Shown here in pieces: positions 32,828 through 41,376 of a stretch of DNA of 43,737 nucleotides. The stretch spans positions 1-43,737 of the forward strand of contig JAPOYT010000260.1 of assembly GCA_026706445.1 (NCBI GenBank), given 5' to 3'. The stretch comes from Chloroflexota bacterium (GTDB lineage: Bacteria; Chloroflexota; Anaerolineae; Aggregatilineales; Phototrophicaceae). The translations under genes and the position numbers were made by a program. The notes beneath the pieces were generated by a model. That model was not told the origin of the DNA, made no database searches, and was given only the letters and a program-made list of their open reading frames with translations. Within the stretch, counting starts at the first letter, position 1. Each line of letters opens with the position of its first letter.

Positions 32828-34117
32828 TCAGGGTTCGGCTGCATTCGTAATCTTCAGCGCCAGCGGATTGGGCCAGTTCCGGTTGTTGTAGAGCCGCTGC
32901 GTCCGGCAGAAGGTGATATTCAGTTTGTCGCCATCCTGGCGCCAGCGCGTCTTGGGATCGACCTCCGGCTGATACTCCAGCACCGTACCGGCCTGGCCCA
33001 GCACTTCAATTTCAGTTTGCTCGGTGGCGCGCGCGCTAGTCAGGCTTATCGTACGCCACTCGCCCATCGCCAGCGGCGGCCGCGTGTCAAAGGCATAAAT
33101 TGTTTGGGCATCCGCGTCCCAGGTGAAATAGGTCGTATCTTCGCGGGTGATATGCCAGGGACGCACGGCGCGCGTCGCTTCGCCATTGACGAAATTCCAG
33201 AGCCCGATTTCGCGGACGCGGTCATCCATGTTGCGCGGCAGCAGACCATCGGCGTCGGGTCCGCCGACGGCTAGCAGCAGCGTGCCGCCGCGCGAACGGA
33301 TGTCGATTAGCAATTCAATCAATTCGTGTCCGGTTTTTAAGGCGTCGTTGCCGGCTTTGTATTGCCACTGCGTGCCGATGGTATAATGCGCTTCAAAGGG
33401 TCCGCGAACCTCGTCGCGGCGTTCCTGCTCGGGCGTGATGATGCCGCCGCGCGTGATCATGATGTCGCGGTTCAGGCGCCAGGTGTACTCGACCAGCGAG
33501 CGCGTGGCATCGCGGTAGCCATCGAAGCACAGTATGTCGGGCTGGTAGCGCTCTACCAACTCGCGTATCTGCGCTTTGTCATATTCCAGCAACTCGGCGT
33601 TGTATTCGGGATTGGCGTAGTCATGAGCGCGGGCCGGCGCCCTGCCGCGCCGCCACTGAAAATAGGCGTCATCGGGCGAAAAGTACAAGCCAAATGGAAG
33701 ATTGACCTCGCGCAGCGCGTCGGCGTAGTCGCGCAAGATGTCCAGCCCATGGGGCGTGTTCATCACGTTGAAGTCGGTGGTGGCGGTATCCCACATGCAG
33801 AAGCCGTTGTGATTCTTGGCGGCCACCGTCACGTAATCAAAGCCGCAGAGCTTCGCCAGGCGCGCGTACCAACCGGCGTCGAATTGGCGCGGATCGAAAT
33901 GAGTGGGCAACTCGCTGAAATAGCGCCGCAGATAATCGGGCGACGCGCCGATGACCGAATGCGCGTTGACCATGCCGAAGGGCGCGTCAACCGTCCAATA
34001 GAGGTACATGCCCAGCGCCATATCCTGATACCAGGCGAGGCGCTCCGGCCTGTTGCGCATGTTGGTATAGACGCCTTGTGACGCGCGGTCTTGTTCTTGG
34101 TTGGTCGCCGTTGTCAT
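32828..34117 (-). CDS. Glycoside hydrolase family 29-like (alpha-L-fucosidase), cytoplasmic
   Basis: A 429-residue TIM-barrel hydrolase resembling GH29 retaining alpha-L-fucosidases. Evidence: HFDPRQFDAGWYARLAKLCGFDYVTVAAKNHNGFCMWDT (segments at about 74-111), FGLYFSPDDAYFQW, and D199 in DILCFDGY as the expected nucleophile; RSRGGTLLLAVGGPDADG matches the C-terminal barrel part. The fucose-pocket motif usually written KHHDGF reads KNHNGF here, keeping only H103, so the sugar may differ from fucose. No signal peptide. ATG 34117 is set by the ATGA overlap with the upstream amidohydrolase gene. It is the last gene of the minus-strand catabolic cluster. Confidence 0.8.
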   Translation of the reverse strand: MTTATNQEQDRASQGVYTNMRNRPERLAWYQDMALGMYLYWTVDAPFGMVNAHSVIGASPDYLRRYFSELPTHFDPRQFDAGWYARLAKLCGFDYVTVAAKNHNGFCMWDTATTDFNVMNTPHGLDILRDYADALREVNLPFGLYFSPDDAYFQWRRGRAPARAHDYANPEYNAELLEYDKAQIRELVERYQPDILCFDGYRDATRSLVEYTWRLNRDIMITRGGIITPEQERRDEVRGPFEAHYTIGTQWQYKAGNDALKTGHELIELLIDIRSRGGTLLLAVGGPDADGLLPRNMDDRVREIGLWNFVNGEATRAVRPWHITREDTTYFTWDADAQTIYAFDTRPPLAMGEWRTISLTSARATEQTEIEVLGQAGTVLEYQPEVDPKTRWRQDGDKLNITFCRTQRLYNNRNWPNPLALKITNAAEP

Positions 34118-35058
34118 CGCTTCGCCTTTCCGCTCCGCCAATACACGCGCAGCGCGTTTAAGCCCAGCACGCCCGCCATATCTTCCTCAGTCAAGAAGTC
34201 GCAATGCAGCCGGACGTAATTCAGCAGTTGCCGATAACTGCCGCTTGTCAGCAGCCCCGGCGCATCAGTTCCCCACATGATCTTCTCGGCGCCGATCAGT
34301 TCGGTCGCGCGTCGGATGTAGTCCTGCGCCGGCGGATAGGGATATTCATCATAGTCGGGCGAATACGCTGGCAGCGCCGACAGATCAAAATAGATGTTTG
34401 GCTTTCGTCCCAGCAGGATTTGCCGCCGCCATTTTTCGTTTAATTCGGCGTTTTGGCTTTCGCCGATCGGCGGCTGCGCCAAGTGGGCGATGACGATCGT
34501 CAGTCCGGGAAAACGCTCGGCGATAACTGCGACCGCCTCGGTCTGATAAGCTCGGCTGCCGATTCTGCCCAAGTCGAATGTGATGACCAGCCCCTCGCGC
34601 TGCGCCCATTCGTAGATCCATTCGAATTCGGGCGCGTCGATGCGCAGATCGGGGTAGAGACCGGTCAAGCCGGTCGGCTCGGTCAATTCGAATTTGACGA
34701 TGCGCAAGCCATACTCTTCGACGCATTGCTTAAACTGCCCTTTGGCATCCGGCGCCAGCGGGTCAGGCGCAAAGGCGCCAACAAAGCGATCGGAGAAACG
34801 CGCGACGGCAGAGGCGACATAAGCGTTCGCCTCCCCATAAAAGGGACCTTGGAGCAGCGCCGCCCGATCGACGCCAGCCCAATCCATCTGCGCCAGCAGC
34901 GCCTCGGCGGGAAAGGCTGTCCTCTCATTGAATGGCGGCAGCAGTTGAATCGTCTCTTCGCCCCAGCGCACTTTGCCCCAAGGGAGCGAGCGCGTTGGAC
35001 CGCGGGCGGTCTCCCCGCGCACTGACGTCATGATATGGGCGTGGGCGTCGATGATCAT
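34114..35058 (-). CDS. Amidohydrolase family 2 (COG2159-like) metal-dependent hydrolase
   Basis: A 314-residue TIM-barrel protein with N-terminal metal motif IIDAHAH (H6, H8), H192 in VIAHLAQ and D265 in WGTDAPG, the usual catalytic/metal positions. Where many members have His on strand 5, the sequence is TFDLG (D162). Some amidohydrolases in sugar-acid operons open lactones (fuconolactonase, rhamnonolactonase), and context favours a lactonase or related hydrolase. The sequence looks more like the COG2159 branch, with other activities including decarboxylation, so the assignment is open. It overlaps the GH29-like gene by ATGA. Confidence 0.8.
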   Translation of the reverse strand: MIIDAHAHIMTSVRGETARGPTRSLPWGKVRWGEETIQLLPPFNERTAFPAEALLAQMDWAGVDRAALLQGPFYGEANAYVASAVARFSDRFVGAFAPDPLAPDAKGQFKQCVEEYGLRIVKFELTEPTGLTGLYPDLRIDAPEFEWIYEWAQREGLVITFDLGRIGSRAYQTEAVAVIAERFPGLTIVIAHLAQPPIGESQNAELNEKWRRQILLGRKPNIYFDLSALPAYSPDYDEYPYPPAQDYIRRATELIGAEKIMWGTDAPGLLTSGSYRQLLNYVRLHCDFLTEEDMAGVLGLNALRVYWRSGKAKR

Positions 35059-35093
35059 GGGCTGGCTATCCCTGCGCGCACTCTTGTGGCGGC

Positions 35094-35140
35094 GGGCGAC
35101 TCACAGGGTCGCGTGGACACTGACCGTCAGTCGCCCCTAC
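35094..35140. repeat. Long family B hairpin
   Basis: GGGCGACTC...AGTCGCCCCTAC arms with GTCGCGTGGACACTGACC inside, in the gap between the BKACE-like and amidohydrolase genes of one operon. Confidence 0.7.
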
Positions 35141-35161
35141 GGATAGTGCGCTAGAGAGAGG

Positions 35162-36079
35162 TTATGCGGACAGTCCGGTGATTTGGCGCGCTTCTTCCGG
35201 CGAGGCGATCTCGCGGCCGACCTCGTTGGCGATGCGCGCCGCCCGCTCCACCAGCTCGGCATTGCTCTTGGCGTACACGCCCTTTTCGATATAGGGGCAA
35301 TCTTCCATGCCGACGCGCACATGTCCGCCGATGGCGATGCCATGCGCGATGACCGACCAATAGACCTCCGGCGCCATGCAACTCATGCTCCAATTCATGT
35401 TCGCCGGCAGGTGATCGACCATGAACTGAATGCCTTTGGCTGAAGGCGGCGTCCAGCTTTGGCCGGGCCAGCCGAAGAAAAGCGTCCCCCACAAGGGATC
35501 GGGCAGCAGCCCCAGTTCATCCTCGCGCTGGTCACCGACCCAGAACTCGCCCGCGCGCACCTTCTCAATCGCCCAGAAAGCGCCGGTGCTGAAACATTCG
35601 ATCTCCAACTTGACATCGTTTTCATTGGCCAGGCGAGCGTATTCTCGCAGCTCGGAAATGGGATGAATCGAATAGCAGTAACCAGCCGGCGGATGTTCCG
35701 GTACCGGCTGAAAATACTCGTCATGCGAATCGAAATTGATGGAGCTCATGTCGGGTCTGAGCTTCTGCCATAATTCGATCTTCTGCTCCAGGCGAATGCT
35801 CGCCAAGCCAAATTGCACGACCGCCCGCCCCGTTTCGCGGATGCGCTCGGTGATCTCGGCCCAGCCCTCCATAATCGGAATCTGCAGCAACCGGCCGTCT
35901 GGCTGAATTTCGGTATCGCTGACATAAGACCCGTGCACATGGCATATTGATGCGCCCGCGTTGATAGCGCGGACATATTCATCGGCGACGCCGGTGGGAT
36001 TATCCGGTTTCGGTCCATGCGGATTATGCGGATAGGTCAAGGTCGTATCGCAGGTTACCGTAATGACAAGCTTGTCCAT
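35162..36079 (-). CDS. BKACE-like (DUF849) beta-keto acid cleavage enzyme
   Basis: A 305-residue protein resembling BKACE enzymes, zinc TIM barrels that condense a beta-keto acid with acetyl-CoA to acetoacetate plus a new CoA ester. The metal motif is CHVHG (H47, H49); GIAIGGHVRVGMED near the C-terminus is the family hallmark, and residues YARLANENDVKLEIECFSTGAFW fit the barrel. The N-terminus (TCDTTLTYPHNPHGP) differs from the common TNGA type, so it is a divergent branch. ATG 36079 has AGGAGAG 6 bp upstream. A BKACE in a deoxysugar cluster is unexpected and could process a keto-acid intermediate. Confidence 0.75.
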   Translation of the reverse strand: MDKLVITVTCDTTLTYPHNPHGPKPDNPTGVADEYVRAINAGASICHVHGSYVSDTEIQPDGRLLQIPIMEGWAEITERIRETGRAVVQFGLASIRLEQKIELWQKLRPDMSSINFDSHDEYFQPVPEHPPAGYCYSIHPISELREYARLANENDVKLEIECFSTGAFWAIEKVRAGEFWVGDQREDELGLLPDPLWGTLFFGWPGQSWTPPSAKGIQFMVDHLPANMNWSMSCMAPEVYWSVIAHGIAIGGHVRVGMEDCPYIEKGVYAKSNAELVERAARIANEVGREIASPEEARQITGLSA

Positions 36080-36116
36080 GAATCGCTCTCCTAATTCAGC
36101 AATTAATGATAAAGGC

Positions 36117-36141
36117 GGGCGACTCAATCAATCGCCCCTAC
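36117..36141. repeat. Family B hairpin, short form
   Basis: GGGCGACT...ATCGCCCCTAC (imperfect) between the alcohol dehydrogenase and BKACE-like genes. Confidence 0.6.
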
Positions 36142-36159
36142 CGTCTTAAACATAGCGGT

Positions 36160-37179
36160 TTAGTCGAAAGTCAAAACAATACGGCCCGTGACGCCCCGGC
36201 GGAGCTGCGCCAGCGCCTCGTTGACCTGATCGAGCGGATAGGTCCCCCGCACAATCGAGCGCAGCGCGCCTGTCGCATACAGTTTAAGGCAGCGGCTGAG
36301 ATCATTGCGGCGCCCCGCGCGCGTGCCGATGACTTCTTTTTCGTTCTGCGCCAATTCCAGCCCCGAAAGCGGAAAACGTTCCGGCGTATAGCCAATCACC
36401 ACCATGCGCCCGCCGCGGCGCAGCGAGGCGAAGCCGGCGCTCATCGTATTTTTCAAGCCGACAACATCAATGACGCGGTCGACGCCGATGTCTTCGCTAA
36501 GCCCCTGGACGAGAGACACAAGCGCGTCGCCGGTATCGCGCAAGAAGTGAAGCGCGCCCTGCCGCCGCGCCCATTCTTCCTTTGTGGCGTCAATATCCAC
36601 CGCGATCGCCTCGACGCCGCTTGCCGCCAGCAGCTGCGTCACAATTGAACCGACGCCACCAATTCCGATGACCAGGACCTTGTCGCCGACTGTCACCCGC
36701 GCTCGATCTACCGCGTGGGCAGCCGTCATGCCAGCGTCGCAGCAGGTCGCGCCGTCGACGTAATCCACCTTATCGGGCAAGCGAATCAACTGCTGCGCCG
36801 GAACGCAAAGGAATTCAGCGTAACCGCCCGGCACATCAAGCACGCCGACAACGCCGCCCATATTGAGGCAGAGCTGATCGCGAAAGCTGCGGCAATAGAC
36901 ACAGCGGTTGCAGGTGACGAAATTGTAGACGGCTACGCGATCGCCCGGCGCAAACTCGGTGACATCGGCGCCGACGGCAGCGACCTCGCCGGCAATCTCA
37001 TGCCCCATGATGAAGGGCAATGCCGGCGCGTAGCCGAAGCCATCCAGCAGCTTCAAGTCGGTGCCGTCAATGCCGCAGGCGCGCACGCGAACCAGCGCCT
37101 CGCCCCAACCCGGCTGCGGCTTAGGCGCCTCCTCAATCGAAAGCGGCTCGCCGAATGAGCGCAGCAGCGCCGCTTTCAT
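36160..37179 (-). CDS. Zinc-dependent medium-chain alcohol/sugar dehydrogenase
   Basis: A 339-residue MDR-family oxidoreductase of the threonine/sorbitol dehydrogenase type. Catalytic zinc ligands are C35 (ACGIDGTD), H60 and E61 (GHEIAGE). The structural zinc loop has C90, C93, C96 and C104 (TCNRCVYCRSFRDQLC). The Rossmann motif is GIGGVG (172-177) and D195 in AVDID suggests NAD(H). It may oxidise a free sugar or a polyol; in this cluster it could fill the first sugar-dehydrogenase step. The ATG overlaps the stop of the isomerase gene by one base (TGATG), so they are coupled. Confidence 0.88.
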   Translation of the reverse strand: MKAALLRSFGEPLSIEEAPKPQPGWGEALVRVRACGIDGTDLKLLDGFGYAPALPFIMGHEIAGEVAAVGADVTEFAPGDRVAVYNFVTCNRCVYCRSFRDQLCLNMGGVVGVLDVPGGYAEFLCVPAQQLIRLPDKVDYVDGATCCDAGMTAAHAVDRARVTVGDKVLVIGIGGVGSIVTQLLAASGVEAIAVDIDATKEEWARRQGALHFLRDTGDALVSLVQGLSEDIGVDRVIDVVGLKNTMSAGFASLRRGGRMVVIGYTPERFPLSGLELAQNEKEVIGTRAGRRNDLSRCLKLYATGALRSIVRGTYPLDQVNEALAQLRRGVTGRIVLTFD

Positions 37180-38006
37180 CAGTAGTCCTCGCCCGCGATG
37201 TCGATTTCCAGCAGCGCCTCGCGGTAAATCGGCAGTCCCCAGATATAGCCCTGTTCCGGCGCCGGATAGCCATACATATCGAGCGTCGAAGTGCCGGCGA
37301 AGCCAATATCGACAAGCGCTTGATTCATCGCCGCCAAGTCAAGCAAGCCTTTGCCCGGCGGATAATGCAACTCACTGGTCACGAGATCGGTATCGGAATA
37401 ATGCAGATGCTCAATCCGTGAACCCAAGTCGTAAATGGCGCCCGCATAGGCGCCAGGCTGGCCCACGCCATAATGACAGAAGTCGAAGAGAATCCCGAAA
37501 TGCGCGCGATCCAATTGATCGCAAAGCGCCTTCATAAATGCGTTATCCATGCCCAAGGTGAAGGGGTGCGGCTCGGCCGTGAAGCGGACGCCTTTCGGCC
37601 GCGCATAGTCGATCGCTTCGGTGAAGAGGCTGACGAGCGCGGCAAGCAGATCGGCATCGGGCGCATCGCTATCGGCGGGGCGCGCGCCTTCCCAGACCAT
37701 GACATCTTCGACGCCAAGCTCCAGGGCATAATCCACGTCGGCCTTCAAGCCAGCCAATGTACGATCGTAATTCGCCTGCGCGCCAAAGGGCTGGAAGTAG
37801 TCGGCGCCGACGGCGTTCAAGCCCCAGAGTTCGAGACCAAGTTCGGCCGCGAATTCGCGGAACTGCCGCAGCAAGAGCGGCGTCCGACAGCCCGCCAGAT
37901 GCGGCGGCCACATCTCCACGGCGTTGCAGCCGGTCGCCGCCAGGCGCTGGCAGGCTTCTTCCGCCGTATAATGCTGAAAGGTGATCGAATTTCCACAGAG
38001 GCGCAT
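37179..38006 (-). CDS. Sugar phosphate isomerase/epimerase-type TIM barrel (AP_endonuc_2 family)
   Basis: A 275-residue protein of the xylose isomerase-like barrel superfamily. Likely metal ligands are E145 (FTAEPHP), D175 and H178 (ILFDFCHYG), with H200 and H202 (IEHLHYSD) and a final acidic residue near LDMYGYPA. Members isomerise or epimerise sugars, ketoses or inosose derivatives, so the reaction cannot be named. AAGGAG lies 8 bp before the ATG, and the gene is 12 bp after the Ldh2-type gene. Confidence 0.82.
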   Translation of the reverse strand: MRLCGNSITFQHYTAEEACQRLAATGCNAVEMWPPHLAGCRTPLLLRQFREFAAELGLELWGLNAVGADYFQPFGAQANYDRTLAGLKADVDYALELGVEDVMVWEGARPADSDAPDADLLAALVSLFTEAIDYARPKGVRFTAEPHPFTLGMDNAFMKALCDQLDRAHFGILFDFCHYGVGQPGAYAGAIYDLGSRIEHLHYSDTDLVTSELHYPPGKGLLDLAAMNQALVDIGFAGTSTLDMYGYPAPEQGYIWGLPIYREALLEIDIAGEDY

Positions 38007-38018
38007 CAGCCAAGCTCC

Positions 38019-39065
38019 TTACAGGTCGACGCCCATTTCCGCCGCCAGGTCGCTAAAGGCGCGCCACAAACTGTCCGGCAGTTCAATCCCGTCTTGTTGA
38101 CGCCGCTGCGCCGAGCGGTATTCGGGCTCGCCGGGAAACAGCACTTCGTCCACGCCGTCTCGCGGTTGCGATGATTTGACATGGGCGATGAGCTCGCGCG
38201 TGCGCCGCTTGAACTGGTCGACATCTTCAAAGGCGGCGATATTCATCACTTGGAACAAGACGCCATTGCCATGGGTGACGGCTGCTTCGCTGACGTAACC
38301 GGCGCCGCTCAAGCCGCCAGCCAGCATCTCGATCATGACGCCGAGCGCATAACCCTTATGCCCGACCGGTCCGCCTAGAGGCAAGAGACCGCCCGCCGGC
38401 GGACCGTAGAAGTCCTTGGGGTCACGCGTGGGCTTGCCTTCCGCATCGATGATCACATCTTCCGGCAGCTGCGCGCCGCGAAACAAATGATCGCGCACTT
38501 TGCCCTCCGGCATGACGGAAGCGGTGATATCCACCAGCACAGGCCAATCCAGCCCGCTGGGCGCGGCGAAAGCCAGCGGCGTCGGCGTGAAGCGGCCTTC
38601 GATCCCGCCCCAGGGCACGACGTTGCCGTCGCCGCCCGTTTGCGAATTGACATAGGCGGTAGCGATCATGTCTCGCTCGGTCGCCATCACCACATATTCG
38701 CCCAGCCGACCGATATGCGGGCAGTTGACCACTGCCACCAGGCTGATGCCTTGCCGCGCCGCGATCTCAATCGCGCGCTCCATCGCCAACTTGGCGGCGA
38801 CCTGCCCCCAGGTTCGCTGCGCATCCAAAAGCGCGGTGGCGCCGCTCTGGCGCAGCGTCAGGACTTCGGCTGACATGTCGATAAAACCGGCGCGCGCGAA
38901 CTCGATATATTGCAGCAAGCGCATAAAGCCGTGCGAGTCGTGGCCAGCCAGGTTGGCGTTCAGGAGCGTCTCCATGACCCAGGCAGAGCGCTCGTGGGGC
39001 GAGCCAATCGCGTCTAGCATTGCCGTGCCCCATTGCGTTAGCCGTTCCACTTGAAACTTGGGCAT
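38019..39065 (-). CDS. Ldh2/YlbC-family malate/L-lactate/ureidoglycolate dehydrogenase-type oxidoreductase
   Basis: A 348-residue NAD(P)-dependent dehydrogenase of the Ldh2 family, which act on 2-hydroxy or 2-keto acids such as malate, sulfolactate, ureidoglycolate or 2,3-diketogulonate. Landmarks are GHDSHGFMRL (H45), CPHIGRLGEY (H117), VVPWGG, PAGGLLPLGGPVGHKGYAL and the C-terminal FPGEPEYRSAQRR. In this cluster it could reduce or oxidise a keto-acid intermediate, or convert lactate/lactaldehyde-derived products. It overlaps the aldolase stop by one base (TGATG). Confidence 0.88.
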   Translation of the reverse strand: MPKFQVERLTQWGTAMLDAIGSPHERSAWVMETLLNANLAGHDSHGFMRLLQYIEFARAGFIDMSAEVLTLRQSGATALLDAQRTWGQVAAKLAMERAIEIAARQGISLVAVVNCPHIGRLGEYVVMATERDMIATAYVNSQTGGDGNVVPWGGIEGRFTPTPLAFAAPSGLDWPVLVDITASVMPEGKVRDHLFRGAQLPEDVIIDAEGKPTRDPKDFYGPPAGGLLPLGGPVGHKGYALGVMIEMLAGGLSGAGYVSEAAVTHGNGVLFQVMNIAAFEDVDQFKRRTRELIAHVKSSQPRDGVDEVLFPGEPEYRSAQRRQQDGIELPDSLWRAFSDLAAEMGVDL

Positions 39066-39856
39066 CAGGACGCTCCCTTCGCTGACGCCGCATGAAAGAC
39101 AGCCAGCATCGCGCGCGCGCCCGCCATGATAAGACCTTGGTCCGATGCGATGGGAATGACATGCAAGCCTTGCTTCAGCAGATTCGACCAGCCGAAGGGG
39201 CTGCTTTCGTCGGCATCGGGCGAGCGACCCGACATCAACGGCATGCCAGCGGCGCGCGCTTTCGCCGCCACGTCGTCGATTGTCGCGATCACGCGCGGGT
39301 CATCGAAATGAGGCAGCAGACCCATGCTCGCGCTCAGATCGACGGCGCCGATCATGCAGGCGTCCAAGCCTTCGACCTCCAGCACGGCATCGAAGTCGTC
39401 CACCACTTCGATTGTTTCGATCATGATGACGACGATGGTCGACTCATTCGCAATCGCCAGGTGTTCTTTCTCCTCGAGCCCATAACGACTGGGACGGCGG
39501 GGACCAGTGCCGCGGATGCCGACGGGCGGATATTTGCAAGCCGCGACCGCCCGGCGCGCTTCATCGGCGCTGTAGATATGCGGCACGATGACGCCGGCCG
39601 CGCCCATATCCAGCACACGCTTGATGTGGACCGGATCATTGCCCGGCGCCCGCACGATGGTCGGCGTATCGCCCAGCGCGATCAACAGATTCTGCAAGCC
39701 GCCCAGGTCCAGCGCCACGTGCTCGGTGTCGATGGCGACCCAATCCAGCCCGACATCGCGGATCATTTCGGCGACGGTGATGTCGGTCAGGCTCATCCAC
39801 ATGCCCGCGCTGGGTTCGCCGCGGCGCCATTTCGCTTTTAGTTCAATTGCGTTCAA
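39065..39856 (-). CDS. HpcH/HpaI family class II aldolase (2-keto-3-deoxy acid type)
   Basis: A 263-residue aldolase of the family with HpaI, GarL and YfaU, which cleave 2-keto-3-deoxy acids to pyruvate plus an aldehyde with a divalent metal. Active-site set: H46 (IDTEHV), R69 (IVRAPGN), the metal ligands E147 (IMIETIE) and D173 (GAVDLSASMG), with GVIVPHIYSADEA and PPVGIRG also conserved. The start is TTG 39856 behind GAGGAAA. First gene of the minus-strand catabolic run; for a deoxyhexonate substrate the products would be pyruvate and lactaldehyde (inference). Confidence 0.9.
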   Translation of the reverse strand: MNAIELKAKWRRGEPSAGMWMSLTDITVAEMIRDVGLDWVAIDTEHVALDLGGLQNLLIALGDTPTIVRAPGNDPVHIKRVLDMGAAGVIVPHIYSADEARRAVAACKYPPVGIRGTGPRRPSRYGLEEKEHLAIANESTIVVIMIETIEVVDDFDAVLEVEGLDACMIGAVDLSASMGLLPHFDDPRVIATIDDVAAKARAAGMPLMSGRSPDADESSPFGWSNLLKQGLHVIPIASDQGLIMAGARAMLAVFHAASAKGAS

Positions 39857-39879
39857 GGTTTCCTCGTTTCTGTATTTCC

Positions 39880-39909
39880 TTGATAGTGAGACGAATAATC
39901 ATTCTGCAA
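39880..39909 (-). promoter_or_regulatory. Weak promoter candidate before the aldolase gene
   Basis: On the minus strand TTGCAG (39904-39909) and TATCAA (39880-39885) are 18 bp apart, about 25 bp before the TTG start. The match is modest; the family B hairpins upstream separate this operon from the MalK-like gene. Confidence 0.25.
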
Positions 39910-39922
39910 ATGTGGCGCAGAC

Positions 39923-40018
39923 GGGCGAGCCACCGGCTCGCCCCTACAAATCCGCGGTTCGGCGGGTGACCCAAGGGTCGCATAGGTCGCGTAGACACTG
40001 ACCGCCGGTCGCCCCTAC
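39923..40018. repeat. Short and long family B hairpins in tandem
   Basis: Short copy (39923-39947): GGGCGAGCC/GGCTCGCCCCTAC, a perfect 9-bp stem. Long copy (39964-40018): GGGTGACCC/GGTCGCCCCTAC with GTCGCGTAGACACTGACC inside. They fill the gap between aldolase and MalK-like genes. Confidence 0.75.
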
Positions 40019-40069
40019 AAGATTCGACTATTATTGCATTTTTCCTATTATCGCCTTCAAGATGATTGC

Positions 40070-41176
40070 TTACAGGGAATTAGGAAGCAGCGAGCGCTCG
40101 CTGTCGGCATCAAAAAGGCGCATCTGCCCGGCGGCGAAATGCAGGTGGCAAGTGTCGCCGACAGCGACGGACTCCAGCGCGTCGACGATGACGCCGAAGA
40201 GTTGCTCGACGACACGGACAAAAATCAGGTCGCGGCTGCCCAGCGCTTCCACCAGCTCGACTTCGCCGCTGACGCAGTTCTCGCCAGGTTCCGGCATTAG
40301 CTTGATCGCTTCAGGTCTTATGCCCCAGATGACGCGACTTCCAGTCATGTTTTCGAGCCCGCGATTGAAGCGCTCCGGCAGCGACAGGTCGAAGCCCGGC
40401 AACTGCAGGCGAAATCCGCCGCTTTCGCCGCGCGAGACCGTGCCATGCAACATATTCATACTGGGCGTGCCGACGAAATTGGCGACGAAAGCATTGCGCG
40501 GGGCGAAGAATACCTCGTGCGGACTGCCCACCTGCTGGATATCGCCGTCCTTCATCACGATGATCTTGTCGCCAAGCGTCATCGCTTCTTCCTGATCGTG
40601 GGTGACGAAGATGAAGGTGGCGCCGGTATCCTGATGCAGGCGCTTGATTTCGGTGCGCAGCTGCACGCGCAGTTTCGCATCCAGATTGGACAAAGGCTCG
40701 TCCATGAGGAAGACTTGCGGGCGGCGCACCATCGCGCGCGCCAGCGCCACCCGCTGCGCCTCGCCACCGCTGACCTGGCGGACGCTGCGCCCCAAGAGAT
40801 GATCGATATTGACCAGCCGCGCCATTTCGCGCACGGCGCCGTCAATCTCGCCACGCTTCATCTTGACCGCGTGCAGAGGAAAGGCGATGTTGTCGTAAAC
40901 ATTCATGGTCGGGTACATGCTGAAGTTCTGGAAGACCATCGCCAGACCGCGATCCTTCGGCGCCAGGTTGGTGATATCGCGCTCGGCAATGGTGATGCGC
41001 CCGCTGTCCGGCTGTTCCAAGCCGGCGATCATGCGCAGGGTCGTCGTCTTGCCGCAGCCCGAAGGACCGAGCAAAACCGCCAACTCGCCCGCTTCAATGA
41101 CGAGATTGATCTTGTTGACCGCGGCGCGATCGGAATTGGCGAATCGCTTGACCAGGTCTTTAAGTACGACTCTCAT
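40070..41176 (-). CDS. CUT1 sugar ABC transporter ATP-binding protein (MalK/UgpC-like)
   Basis: A 368-residue cytoplasmic ATPase for CUT1 sugar importers. Walker A GPSGCGKTT (37-45), Q-loop GLAMVFQNFSMYPTMNVYDNI, signature VSGGEAQRVALARA (V instead of the usual L, E instead of Q), Walker B VFLMDEPLSNLD, switch FVTHDQEEA. The regulatory C-terminal OB-type domain (about 240-368) has WGIRPEAIKL and VELVEALGSRDLIFV. CAGGAG precedes the ATG. MalK-like ATPases can serve several permeases; the pair at 41377 and 42478 lies directly upstream in the same orientation. Confidence 0.93.
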   Translation of the reverse strand: MRVVLKDLVKRFANSDRAAVNKINLVIEAGELAVLLGPSGCGKTTTLRMIAGLEQPDSGRITIAERDITNLAPKDRGLAMVFQNFSMYPTMNVYDNIAFPLHAVKMKRGEIDGAVREMARLVNIDHLLGRSVRQVSGGEAQRVALARAMVRRPQVFLMDEPLSNLDAKLRVQLRTEIKRLHQDTGATFIFVTHDQEEAMTLGDKIIVMKDGDIQQVGSPHEVFFAPRNAFVANFVGTPSMNMLHGTVSRGESGGFRLQLPGFDLSLPERFNRGLENMTGSRVIWGIRPEAIKLMPEPGENCVSGEVELVEALGSRDLIFVRVVEQLFGVIVDALESVAVGDTCHLHFAAGQMRLFDADSERSLLPNSL

Positions 41177-41234
41177 GATGCTCCTGCTGCCATAGCGCCC
41201 CGATTGTCACCCCTAGAAATCATTGCGCGCCTGA

Positions 41235-41350
41235 GGGCGAGACAAGGGGCGCGCAGGTCGCGTAGACACAGACCGCCGACACCGCCCATCTCTCGCCCCT
41301 ACATTTTCCAAATACCATGTAGATTTGTAGGGGCGCCCCTTGGGTCGCCC
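41235..41350. repeat. Long and short family B hairpins in tandem
   Basis: Long copy (41235-41302): GGGCGAG.../CTCGCCCCTAC with GTCGCGTAGACACAGACC inside. Short copy (41327-41350): GTAGGGGCGCCCC...GGGTCGCCC. They separate the MalK- and MalG-like genes. Confidence 0.7.
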
Positions 41351-41376
41351 GCCGTTCTCCAATGCCTCCGCGCGTC

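Noticed and set aside
33361..33400. TATAAT-like sequence near 33380
   Set aside because: It lies inside the GH29-like coding region with no gene starting downstream on that strand.
39923..40018. Possible CRISPR array from recurring GTAGACACTGACC units
   Set aside because: Units are scattered singly or in pairs across 40 kb, are inside hairpins and have no regular spacers or cas genes.
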